A DNA stretch of 64,000 nucleotides from Sphingosinithalassobacter tenebrarum (GTDB lineage Bacteria > Pseudomonadota > Alphaproteobacteria > Sphingomonadales > Sphingomonadaceae), in NCBI RefSeq assembly GCF_011057975.1, contig NZ_CP049109.1, positions 1,457,001 through 1,521,000 of the forward strand, in the 5' to 3' direction. Positions within the stretch are counted from its first letter, which is position 1; every line of letters starts with the position of its first letter. The translations under genes were made by a program, and so were the position numbers. Of this stretch, positions 17,645 to 25,897 are shown piece by piece. Under the pieces are notes generated by a model. It worked only from the letters and a program-made list of their open reading frames with translations, was not told the DNA's origin and did no database searches.

Positions 17645-18328
17645 ATGACGGGTCTCAAGCTACTCTATGTCGAGGATGATGCGCGTCTTGCCGAACAGGT
17701 GCGCGAAACGCTGAGCGCACAGGGCGACAGTGTTGAATGGGTCGCGAGCGGCGGCGAGGGATTAGCCAGGGCGGCGAGCGAGGCGTTCGACGTCGTGATC
17801 CTCGATCGGATGCTGCCCGATCTCAACGGTATCGATCTGGTGGCGCGGCTGCGCGAGGCGGGCGTTGCGGCGCCGGTGCTGATGCTGTCGGCGCTGGGCC
17901 GGGTCGAGAACCGCGTCGACGGGCTGGAAGCGGGCGTCGACGATTATATGGCCAAGCCGTTCGAGCCGAGCGAGCTGGTCGCGCGCATCCGCGCGCTGCA
18001 TCGTCGCGCAGCGGGACAGGCGCACAGCGCGGTGATCCTGTTCGGCGACATGGAATGCCATGTGAAGGCGCGCACTGCGCACCGTCAGGGGCGGCACATT
18101 CCGCTCAGTCCCAAGGAGTTCAAGCTGTTCAAATATCTGATCGAGAACGGCGGCGAGGTGGTGACGCGCGAAATGCTGCTGCGGCATGTGTGGAATCTGA
18201 GCTTCGATCCCCAGACCAATGTCATCGACGTCAGCGTCGGCCGGTTGCGCCGCAAGCTGGAGGAAGGGTTCGAGACGCCGGTGCTCGAAACCATCTGGGG
18301 CACGGGCTACCGGCTGGTGGCGGCCTAG
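17645..18328 (+). CDS. OmpR-family response regulator
   Basis: The 227-residue protein has a receiver domain with acidic pair E10-D11/D12, phospho-acceptor Asp54 (VILDRMLPDLNG) and Lys near 105 (YMAKPFEP), followed by an OmpR/PhoB winged helix (LSPKEFKLFKYLIENGGEVV; VDVSVGRLRRKL-like wing). The cognate sensor kinase follows 33 nt later and a lipoprotein follows that. The stimulus is unknown. Confidence 0.93.
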   Translation: MTGLKLLYVEDDARLAEQVRETLSAQGDSVEWVASGGEGLARAASEAFDVVILDRMLPDLNGIDLVARLREAGVAAPVLMLSALGRVENRVDGLEAGVDDYMAKPFEPSELVARIRALHRRAAGQAHSAVILFGDMECHVKARTAHRQGRHIPLSPKEFKLFKYLIENGGEVVTREMLLRHVWNLSFDPQTNVIDVSVGRLRRKLEEGFETPVLETIWGTGYRLVAA

Positions 18329-18361
18329 CGCGCGGTGGACAGTTCGATGGAGGTTCCCCGC

Positions 18362-19696
18362 ATGCGTCCGTCGCTGGTTCCCGGCATCGTCGCGCCCGTC
18401 GCGGCGCTGGCGGCGCTGGCAATGCTCGCCGTCTATCTGGTGACGACCGGTGTCGTACGCAGCGCGTCGGACGCGGAATTGCGGCGCAGCGTCGACACAG
18501 AAATCGCCGCGCTCGCCGATATCTATGCCACCGGCGGGCAGGCGGAGCTGGTCACGCGGATCGGCGACCGGCTGGCGCTGCAGCCCAGCGCGCCCGATCG
18601 CCCGCGCTATCTGATCGCCGCTGCCGACGGCGCGCGGATCGCCGGCGATATCTCCCGCTGGCCGTTGCTTTCGGCCGAAAACAGCGAAGCGGGGTTCGTG
18701 ACGCTGGAGGACGGCCGCAGCGTCTTCGCCCGTGCGACGCAGCTCGATGCCGAGCTAAAGCTGGTCGCCGCGCGCGAGCACGGATCGCGCGACGCGTTGC
18801 TTGCGCGGCTGGGCACGGCCTTTCTGATCGCGGGCTTCCTGGTCGTTCTGGGCGCGGCCGGATTCGGCTGGTTCGCCGCGGCGCGGCTGCGCGGGCGCGT
18901 GCGCCGTATCAACGCGGCGTTCCGCAAGGTCGAGAGCGAAGGCGCGCAACCGCTGCAACTGAGCGCCGATGATCGACAGGACGAACTGGGCGAGCTTTCG
19001 CGCCATGCCGAACGGCTGATCGCGCGGCTCGGAACGCTGCTTCAGGCGCAGCGTGACGTCACCGATCAGATCGCGCACGAAATCCGCACGCCGCTGACGC
19101 ATCTGGAAAACCGCGTGCTCAAGCTGATCGATCACAGTGTCGATCCCGCGCTGGTCGCCGGGCTGGGGCAGGTGCGGATCGAGGCGCGGCGCGTCGCGGA
19201 TCTGCTGGATTCGCTGCTCGATATCGCGGCAAGCCGTGCGGGGCGCGGCGATCAGACCGGGTTCGAACCGGTCGATCTTTCCGAACTGGCGGAAAGCATC
19301 GTCGATCTTTACGCCGACAGCGCTGAAGAGGCCGATCTCGACCTGCGCGCCGAAATCATGCCCGGCGTGATGATGTCCGGCAACGCGATGCAATTGACTC
19401 GGCTGCTGACCAATCTGCTTGATAATGCATTCAAATATGTCCCGGCCGGGGGGCAGGTGACGGTTCGCGTCGCGCCCGGACCGGAAGTCGAAGTGCGTGA
19501 CAACGGGCCCGGTGTGCCGCCCGAACTGCGCGAGCGGATCTTCGAACGCTTTCAGCGGGGCGGGGCGGCGATCCCCGGTGCCGGGCTCGGATTGGCCCTT
19601 GCGCGGGCGATCGCGGAGCGGCACGGTCTTGCCATCTCCTGTCGGGATGCGGCGCCGGGCGCCGTGTTCCTGCTGAGGCCGGAGGCGAAAAGATGA
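18362..19696 (+). CDS. Sensor histidine kinase
   Basis: Inner-membrane kinase of 444 residues with two transmembrane helices (about 5-28 and 155-178) around a periplasmic sensor of about 125 residues, a HAMP-like linker, the H-box HEIRTPLTHLENRVLKL (phospho-His) and the ATPase boxes (N: NLLDNAFKYVP; G1: DNGPGVP; G2: GAGLGLALAR). ATG 18362 is preferred because GGAGG lies eight bases upstream; GTG 18335 and ATG 18347 are alternatives. It is paired with the regulator 17645-18328 and overlaps the lipoprotein gene by ATGA. Confidence 0.92.
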   Translation: MRPSLVPGIVAPVAALAALAMLAVYLVTTGVVRSASDAELRRSVDTEIAALADIYATGGQAELVTRIGDRLALQPSAPDRPRYLIAAADGARIAGDISRWPLLSAENSEAGFVTLEDGRSVFARATQLDAELKLVAAREHGSRDALLARLGTAFLIAGFLVVLGAAGFGWFAAARLRGRVRRINAAFRKVESEGAQPLQLSADDRQDELGELSRHAERLIARLGTLLQAQRDVTDQIAHEIRTPLTHLENRVLKLIDHSVDPALVAGLGQVRIEARRVADLLDSLLDIAASRAGRGDQTGFEPVDLSELAESIVDLYADSAEEADLDLRAEIMPGVMMSGNAMQLTRLLTNLLDNAFKYVPAGGQVTVRVAPGPEVEVRDNGPGVPPELRERIFERFQRGGAAIPGAGLGLALARAIAERHGLAISCRDAAPGAVFLLRPEAKR

Positions 19697-20280
19697 AGGT
19701 GGAGAGGATTGCCATCGTCGCGGCGCTGCTGCTCGTCGCGTGTCAGAACGGCGGCCGGGCTCCGGTCGCTGCGGCGCAGCCCGTGAACGACAGCGCGGTG
19801 GCCCGCGTGGCCGAAGCGCTGGCGCGCGGCGACGCCGCCGAACATTCGGGATCGACCAGCGAATATGCCGCCGCGGCGCTGGCGCTCGAACAGCTCGGCG
19901 CCCGCGCGGAGGACGATACGCCCGATCTGGCGTCGCGCTGGCGCGACGCGGCACGGGCGGGCGGTGTCGATCTGCCGCCGCCCTTTCGCGGGCGCGCGCT
20001 CGGCCCGGCCTATAGCCGCGGGGCGATCGACGCCAATGGCGCCTTCGTTACCGAACAGGTGTTTCTCGCCGGTCAGCCCGCCGAGATCGCAGTGGTGCCG
20101 CAGGCACGAAACGGCCTGAGGCTGATCATCACCGATCAGGACGACAAGACGCTGTGCGACCAGCGGGTGGCGCCGCCGCGCACCCTGTGCCGCTGGCTGC
20201 CCATCTTCACGCGCCGAGTGACGATCCGCCTGCACAATGGACAGGCGGAGGCGGTCAACTATTATCTGGTGACTAACTAA
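19693..20280 (+). CDS. Putative lipoprotein coupled to the two-component system
   Basis: The 195-residue protein begins with a lipoprotein signal (MKVERIAIVAALLLVAC, Cys17). The rest is soluble, with a C-terminal beta-rich region (FLAGQPAEIAVVPQARNGLR) that has the cysteine pairs TLCDQR and TLCRW. Its start overlaps the kinase stop (ATGA), so it may act as an accessory sensor or target of that system. No known family is recognised. Confidence 0.75.
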   Translation: MKVERIAIVAALLLVACQNGGRAPVAAAQPVNDSAVARVAEALARGDAAEHSGSTSEYAAAALALEQLGARAEDDTPDLASRWRDAARAGGVDLPPPFRGRALGPAYSRGAIDANGAFVTEQVFLAGQPAEIAVVPQARNGLRLIITDQDDKTLCDQRVAPPRTLCRWLPIFTRRVTIRLHNGQAEAVNYYLVTN

Positions 20281-20366
20281 GGCCGGGCGGCGACGGGCGC
20301 GCTTATTGGTTCGAACCGAGTCTGCGTACGATATTGTATCGAGGGGTTTGTCACGAGGGGGAGTTC

Positions 20367-20639
20367 GTGAGCAACGCGACACGTTTCGGATTGGCGTTTC
20401 TGCTGGCCGCAGGAATGCCGACTGGTCTTTCGGCTCAGTCGGCGGCGCCCGGGCCGGCGGGACAGGCCGGCTGCGCAGTCGCCTCCGATGCGGCGGAGGC
20501 CGGTGTCGAGGCGAATATGCTCGCGCTTGGCGATGCGGATGTCACGGCCGATCCGGCGCAGTCGCTTGAGCGGGCCAATGCCCTTTTCGCGCGAGCCGAC
20601 GACGATCCCCTTTGCCCGGAGGCGTTGGCGACCGGCTGA
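20367..20639 (+). pseudogene. 5' fragment (signal peptide) of the TPR-CHAT protein, cut off by a frameshift
   Basis: Starts at GTG 20367 after a GAGGGGGAG ribosome site and encodes a signal peptide (SNATRFGLAFLLAAGMPTGLSA) and the start of a helical repeat region, ending at TGA 20639 just after DPLCPEALATG. The large TPR-CHAT frame continues from about the same place one base out of phase. Adding one C to the GGC near 20625 would join the two as LADRLIYRGAAYYH. It is either a real frameshift mutation or a sequencing error. Confidence 0.7.
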
Positions 20640-23299
20640 TCTATCGCGGAGCGGCATATTATCACCTGAAGAAGGATGAAGCCGCGCTTGTCGATCTGCA
20701 GCGCGCGCATGCAACGCTCGCCAGCGCGGGGTTGCAGGACAGCGAGCTGATGATCTCGGTGCTCGATATGATCGGGTCGACCTACACCGATATGGGCGAT
20801 CTCGATCGCGGATTGTCGATGAAGCGCGAATTGCTCGATCGGATCGCGGCCCGCCAGGGGCCGGAAAGCTCGCTCTATGCCGATGCGCTCTACACGATCG
20901 GTTTCATCGAATATCAGAAGGGCGACGTGGAGGCGGCGCTGCGCGATATTCGCACGGCGGTACGGATCAAGCGCGACGCGACCGCCGGCACCGCCGATCC
21001 CGATGTCGCGATGTACTGGATCAGCGAAGCGTCGCTGCTCAACATTCTGGGACGCGTTCCCGAAGCGCTCGAATCCTCGCGCGCCGTAGCACTCTGGTCG
21101 GAGGCTAACCTCGGGTCGGATCATTTGCTCACGGCATCCACGCTGCATAATTTCGGGGCGCTGCTCGGAGTGGCGGGACGGCATGGCGAGGCGATTCCGA
21201 TCCTGCGCCGGGCGCTCGCCGCGCGCGAACGGCTGCTCGGCGGCGATAATCCGCAGACCGCGCTGACGCTGAACAGCCTGGCCTATTCGCTCGAGCGGAC
21301 CGGCAAGGTGCGCGAGGCAGAGCAGCTCTATCTTGCCTCGTCGGCGATTTTCGAAGCCAATCCCGATTCGAGCGCGCCGCAGACTGCGGGCGCTGTGCTG
21401 CTCAATGCCTCCAGCATCGCGGCCGGATCGGGTCGCTGGGAAGAGGCTACCGAGCGAGCCGAACGCGCCCGGACACTGGTCGCTACACGTGCGGGCACCG
21501 AAAATCTCTCCTATGCGCGCGTCTCCATCGTGCTCGCCGAACTCGCGTTGCAGCGGGGGGATGCTTCGGCGGCGCTCGCCTTCCTCGAACCGGCGCTGGA
21601 AACGCTGCACCGGATCAGCGAACCCTATCAAACCTTCCGGGTGCGTGCCGAAGTGCTTCACGGCCTTGCCATGCTTCAGGCGGGACAGGCGGCGGAAGGG
21701 CTCGACGCGGCGCGGCCGGCCTATATCGCGATCCGCGAGCGCATGCGCAGCGATCTGGTTGCCGATGAGACGCGGCTGCGTACCGAAGAGGCCTATAGCC
21801 AGACGCTGACGCTATTCGCGCAGCTGGCCCTCGAAGCCGGCGATCCCGGGCTGGGGCTGGAGGCGCTGCAACTGGCGCGCCTGGGCGATCTGGAGCGTTC
21901 GGGGCGTATGCTGGCTGCGCGCGCCGCCGCCGCCGGATCGGCCGGCACGCACCTGCGCGAACTTCAGGATCTGGTGCGGCAGGAGCAGCAGCTTCGCGCC
22001 GCGCTGAGCACGGCCGTGGCGCAGTCCGATTCGGCGGCGATCCGCGAAGCCGAAGCGGCGTTGGCGCAGACGGATCGCGCAATCCGTTCGGCCCGGGGCG
22101 AGGTGGCAACGGCTTTCCCCGGATACGCGGCGGCTCAGCGCCCCGAGCTCGTCCGGCTTGAAGGATTGCGCGAAAGGATTCCCGCCAATGGCGCGATCCT
22201 GATCGCCCAGCCGGGGCTGATGGGCATTCTGACCGTCGCCGTTACTCGCGAAGGCATCGCCTGGCATCTGACGCCGCGAAAGCGCAACGAATTCCAGGCT
22301 GCGGTGACGGCGATACGCACGTCGGTCGAGGATCGCACGCAGCCCTTCGCGCTGGCGGATGCGCATCTGCTCTATTCCGCGATTTTCGGCGCAGACATCG
22401 CGCCCCTGCTGGCGGGCAAGGAACGGCTCGACATACTGGCCGGCGGATATCTGTCGGTCATTCCCTTCTCGCTGCTGGTCGAGCGCGCGCCACAGCCTGG
22501 CGAGACGCTTGCGGATGCGGCATGGCTGGTCCGCCGCTTCGCGATCTCGACCCCGCTCAACATCGATCGGGCGGAACCGCGATCCGCGCGTTCGGTGCGC
22601 CCGGTGCGATTTGCCGGATTCGGCGACCCCGCGCTTGCGCCAGCCGGCTCCGGGGAAGCGCAACTCGCCGTGCTGGTGCGGGGCGGCGGCGTTTCGGTTC
22701 AGGATATCCGCGACCTGCCGTCCCTGCCGGGTGCGGGCGAGGAATTGGCGGCGATGGCACGGACCTTCGACAATCCCGGCAATCTGTTGCTGACCGGCAG
22801 CCAGGCAACCGAAACCGCGATCCGTGCCATCGATTTCTCGCGCTACAGCGTGCTTGCCTTTGCCACGCACGGTCTGGTCGGCGGCCAGCTGGGCGGACTG
22901 GACGAGCCCGCACTGGTGATGACACCGCCCGACACGGCGGTGCAGGATGACGACGGTTTGCTGACGGCTTCGGAAATCGCCCGCCTGCGGCTCGATGCCG
23001 ACTGGGTGATCCTGTCCGCCTGCAACACCGCGGCGGGATCCGATGCCGGTACACCCACCTATTCGGGGCTGGCGCAGGCCTTCGTCTTCGCCGGCGCGCG
23101 ATCGCTGTTGCTATCGCATTGGCGCGTGCGTGACGATGCCGCCGCGCGGCTTTCGGTCGCTACCGTGCGCGGCGCGGCACAGGGGCTGGGCAAGGCGGAG
23201 GCATTGCGTCGTGCGCAGCTCGAACTGATGGCCGATCCCGATATTCCCGATGCCGCGCATCCGGCGATCTGGGCGCCGTTCATCCTGATCGAGAGCTGA
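20612..23299 (+). CDS. TPR-CHAT caspase-like protease, main frame (apparent frameshift at 5' end)
   Basis: An 895-codon frame with about eight tetratricopeptide-like helical pairs over the first 450 residues, a coiled linker and a C-terminal CHAT domain. The CHAT catalytic pair is present: His753 (FATHGLVGG) and Cys804 (ILSACNTAAGSD). CHAT proteases are caspase relatives; some act in defence or regulated cleavage, others have unknown roles. The frame has no good start of its own: TTG 20612 lies inside the upstream fragment, which carries the signal peptide in another phase. If the shift is an error, the protein is a secreted enzyme of about 977 residues. It follows a two-component system and a lipoprotein gene. 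Confidence 0.8.
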   Translation: MPGGVGDRLIYRGAAYYHLKKDEAALVDLQRAHATLASAGLQDSELMISVLDMIGSTYTDMGDLDRGLSMKRELLDRIAARQGPESSLYADALYTIGFIEYQKGDVEAALRDIRTAVRIKRDATAGTADPDVAMYWISEASLLNILGRVPEALESSRAVALWSEANLGSDHLLTASTLHNFGALLGVAGRHGEAIPILRRALAARERLLGGDNPQTALTLNSLAYSLERTGKVREAEQLYLASSAIFEANPDSSAPQTAGAVLLNASSIAAGSGRWEEATERAERARTLVATRAGTENLSYARVSIVLAELALQRGDASAALAFLEPALETLHRISEPYQTFRVRAEVLHGLAMLQAGQAAEGLDAARPAYIAIRERMRSDLVADETRLRTEEAYSQTLTLFAQLALEAGDPGLGLEALQLARLGDLERSGRMLAARAAAAGSAGTHLRELQDLVRQEQQLRAALSTAVAQSDSAAIREAEAALAQTDRAIRSARGEVATAFPGYAAAQRPELVRLEGLRERIPANGAILIAQPGLMGILTVAVTREGIAWHLTPRKRNEFQAAVTAIRTSVEDRTQPFALADAHLLYSAIFGADIAPLLAGKERLDILAGGYLSVIPFSLLVERAPQPGETLADAAWLVRRFAISTPLNIDRAEPRSARSVRPVRFAGFGDPALAPAGSGEAQLAVLVRGGGVSVQDIRDLPSLPGAGEELAAMARTFDNPGNLLLTGSQATETAIRAIDFSRYSVLAFATHGLVGGQLGGLDEPALVMTPPDTAVQDDDGLLTASEIARLRLDADWVILSACNTAAGSDAGTPTYSGLAQAFVFAGARSLLLSHWRVRDDAAARLSVATVRGAAQGLGKAEALRRAQLELMADPDIPDAAHPAIWAPFILIES

Positions 23300-23361
23300 T
23301 TTGCGGCGCCGGGCGGACGCGCAAAGATAGCAGGCGTCTTTTCCGCCGCTCGCGCGTTGTT

Positions 23362-24207
23362 ATGGTGATGCAACGACTCTGGTTTGTTACCAATCCCCAT
23401 TCCGGTTCTGCCACACGGCAGAAATGCGAAGCGATCGAAACCGTGTTCGAGGAGCGCGGCCTGACTCTGGTGGGGCGCAGTGGCTTCCCTGATGATCCGA
23501 TCCCGGAGGCTGAAACGCTCGACCGCGAAGGCGTCGACACGCTGGTATTGTTCGCCGGTGACGGCACGATCAACGCCGCCCTGTGCAAACTGGCAAACTG
23601 GCAGGGCTCTTTTCTGATCCTCCCCGGCGGGACGATGAACCTGCTCGCCAAGGCATTGCACGGGGAACGCGACCCGCATGCGATCATCCGCGCTGCTCAT
23701 GGAAGCGACCGGCGTGTCGCGCTGCCCTATGTCGAGGCCGGGCCGCATCGGGCCTTTGTCGGGCTGATTCTGGGACCCGCCGCGCACTGGTTCCGTGCGC
23801 GCGAGGAAGCCCGGCGGCATCACCCCGCCAGAGTGCTGCGCGCCATCGGGTTCGCCTGGCGCAAGACCTTCGGGCGCAGCGGCCTGCGCGTTACCGGGGT
23901 GCCCGATGCGCCGCGCGGATACCAGGCGGTGTTCGTCGAGCCCTTTGCCGACGGCATCGACGTGCGCGGGATCGATGCGCGCGACTGGCGCGCGATCGTC
24001 GAGCTGGGCTGGGACTGGCTGACCGGTGACTGGGTCACTGCGCGCGCCGTCACCAGCGCGCGTGTGCAGCGGATGGGAATTCGCGGAACCGGGAAGGTGC
24101 TCGCACTGTTCGATGGAGAGCCGGTGCGGCTCGACGCGGATCAGGCGATCACCAGCGGCATGAGTGCGCCGGCGTTCATCTCCACGCGCGAGGAGGAAAG
24201 CGCATGA
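23362..24207 (+). CDS. Diacylglycerol/sphingosine kinase-family lipid kinase
   Basis: The 281-residue protein has the DAGK catalytic motifs FVTNPHSGSAT near the N-terminus, VLFAGDGTINAAL (about 60-72) and LPGGTMNLLAKAL, and a C-terminal DGEPVRLDA strand as in bacterial YegS-like enzymes. It would phosphorylate a lipid or sphingoid-type alcohol with ATP. The last four bases overlap the following phosphoesterase gene (ATGA), so the two are co-translated and may act on one lipid pathway. The substrate cannot be set from sequence. Confidence 0.85.
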   Translation: MVMQRLWFVTNPHSGSATRQKCEAIETVFEERGLTLVGRSGFPDDPIPEAETLDREGVDTLVLFAGDGTINAALCKLANWQGSFLILPGGTMNLLAKALHGERDPHAIIRAAHGSDRRVALPYVEAGPHRAFVGLILGPAAHWFRAREEARRHHPARVLRAIGFAWRKTFGRSGLRVTGVPDAPRGYQAVFVEPFADGIDVRGIDARDWRAIVELGWDWLTGDWVTARAVTSARVQRMGIRGTGKVLALFDGEPVRLDADQAITSGMSAPAFISTREEESA

Positions 24208-24977
24208 TCCGCCTGTTTCACGTCAGCGACATCCATTTCGGGGCCGAGGACGTCGAGGCGCTCGACTGGTTCAAGCGTGTGGTGCGCAATGAAGTGCCCG
24301 ATGCGATCATCGTTACCGGCGACCTGACGATGCGCGCGCGGCATCGCGAATTCGCAGCGGCGGCCGAATGGCTCGAAAGCCTCGACCGGCCGACCACGGT
24401 CGAGGTCGGCAATCACGACTTGCCCTATTTCAATCCCTGGGCGCGGTTCGTAACGCCGTACAAACGCTACCGCGCGCTTGAATCGATGATCGAGCGGCCG
24501 CTTGAGGTCAGCGGTGTCAGCATCGTGCCGCTCAAGACCACCGCGCGCTTCCAGTGGCGGCTCAACTGGTCGAAGGGTCATGTCAGTACCAGTGCGCTGC
24601 AGGAATCGCTCGCGCTGGTGGAGGCCGCGCCCGAGGGCGATCGCATCTTCATCGCCTGTCACCATCCGCTGGTCGAGGCCGATACGCGGATGAGTTCGGA
24701 AACGCGGCGCGGAGAGGCCGCTCTGGATGCACTTGCGCGGGCAGGGGCCGAAGCGGTGCTCACCGGCCATGTCCACGACCCGTTCGATGTCGAGCATCAG
24801 GTCGCCGGGCGCCCCATGCGACTGATCGGCGCGGGCACGCTGTCCGAACGGCTGCGCGACCATCCGCCATCGTTCAACGAGATCCGCGTGCGCGACAGCG
24901 GCTTCGAAACGCTCGCGCGGGTGATGGATGAGGCGCATCCGCAGGCGAAGGGGCTGGTCGAGCCGGTCGCCGGATAG
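24204..24977 (+). CDS. Calcineurin-like metallophosphoesterase
   Basis: The 257-residue protein shows all binuclear metal motifs in order: DIHFG (residues 9-13), GDLT, GNHDLP, a CHHPLVE site and TGHVHDPF. It resembles the cyclic-nucleotide/phosphoesterase branch, but the substrate is unclear. It is translationally coupled to the lipid kinase gene upstream; a shared role in lipid or nucleotide phosphate turnover is an inference. Confidence 0.88.
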   Translation: MIRLFHVSDIHFGAEDVEALDWFKRVVRNEVPDAIIVTGDLTMRARHREFAAAAEWLESLDRPTTVEVGNHDLPYFNPWARFVTPYKRYRALESMIERPLEVSGVSIVPLKTTARFQWRLNWSKGHVSTSALQESLALVEAAPEGDRIFIACHHPLVEADTRMSSETRRGEAALDALARAGAEAVLTGHVHDPFDVEHQVAGRPMRLIGAGTLSERLRDHPPSFNEIRVRDSGFETLARVMDEAHPQAKGLVEPVAG

Positions 24978-24982
24978 CCGGA

Positions 24983-25732
24983 TCAGCGCAACCGGGTGCC
25001 GATCAGCGTGCCCTTGGTCCCCGCATGGACCAGCCTGAATTCGAAATCGGGCCAGTTCCTGCGCCATTTGCGGGCGATGATCCGCTCGCCCGGCCGCGCG
25101 CCGTCGTCGAGCAGGATCTTGCCGCCCACCGAAATGCGATCGAACAAGGTTTCGGCCGCGCCGCGGACATAGGGATGGATCGTCCAGGGCGGTCCGTCGA
25201 TCACCAGCAGGTCGACCCGGTCGGGAAGGGAGCCGTGATCATACCAGATGCCCGGCCAGCCGCCCGGTGCGGGGCGCAGCGGCGTCGCACGCAGCTCCGC
25301 CTCGACACCGTTTTCGTGCAGCCATTCGCGGGTCGCGGCGACGAAATCGGCGTGCTGGTCGCAACTGATCAACTTGCCCCGACCGGCCCTTTGCAGTGCC
25401 TTGGCGATGATCAGGCTCGAAGCGCCGGTGCCGAGTTCGAGCACGGTCTCGGGCTGGTGCTCGAGAATATGATCGACGATCAGGTGGAGAAATCCCGTAT
25501 CGGCCTTCCAGCTGCCGAGATTGGGGAGGGCATCGGGCGCGAGGTCGAGCCGATCGAGCAAGCGCTGCTTGGCCGCCTTCGTGCCGCCGCTCAGGCTGCG
25601 CAACAGCCAGGGCCACTGGACGGCGCCGATCGCGATCAGATGCGCGATGTCGGACAGCGAACGGCGCGTTCCTTCGGGCCAGCCCTCGGCATCGCTGCGC
25701 GGCAGGAATTGGGTGGTTTCGCGCGATGTCAT
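24983..25732 (-). CDS. Class I SAM-dependent methyltransferase
   Basis: About 249 residues. The Rossmann motif I (VLELGTGASSLIIAKAL) and an acidic second strand (KLISCDQHADFV) are present, followed by VDLLVIDGPPW, matching the Methyltransf_24 type. The target is unknown. ATG 25732 is preferred because GGGGAGAG stands upstream; the frame extends 11 codons further. It is convergent with the phosphoesterase gene, with 5 bp between them. Confidence 0.8.
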   Translation of the reverse strand: MTSRETTQFLPRSDAEGWPEGTRRSLSDIAHLIAIGAVQWPWLLRSLSGGTKAAKQRLLDRLDLAPDALPNLGSWKADTGFLHLIVDHILEHQPETVLELGTGASSLIIAKALQRAGRGKLISCDQHADFVAATREWLHENGVEAELRATPLRPAPGGWPGIWYDHGSLPDRVDLLVIDGPPWTIHPYVRGAAETLFDRISVGGKILLDDGARPGERIIARKWRRNWPDFEFRLVHAGTKGTLIGTRLR

Positions 25733-25830
25733 TGCGGTTCGTCTCTCCCCATGCCGAGGGGCCACCGCTCTCGTCTGTGAAAAGTGACGGTGACCGGCGA
25801 TTGCGACGCTCCCCCTACCATGTTGTTCCC

Positions 25831-25870
25831 AAAGAAAAAGGGCGGCCCGTTACCGGACCGCCCCTTTCTT
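25831..25870 (-). terminator. Terminator after the autotransporter gene, symmetric
   Basis: GGGCGG (25840-25845) pairs with CCGCCC (25858-25863), continuing to a CCG/CGG inner pairing. On the minus strand it is followed by TTTTTCTTT, and TTTCTTT also follows on the plus strand. It closes the 25898-29413 gene. Confidence 0.75.
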
Positions 25871-25897
25871 TCGAACCCGAAGCTCGAACCATCGCGA

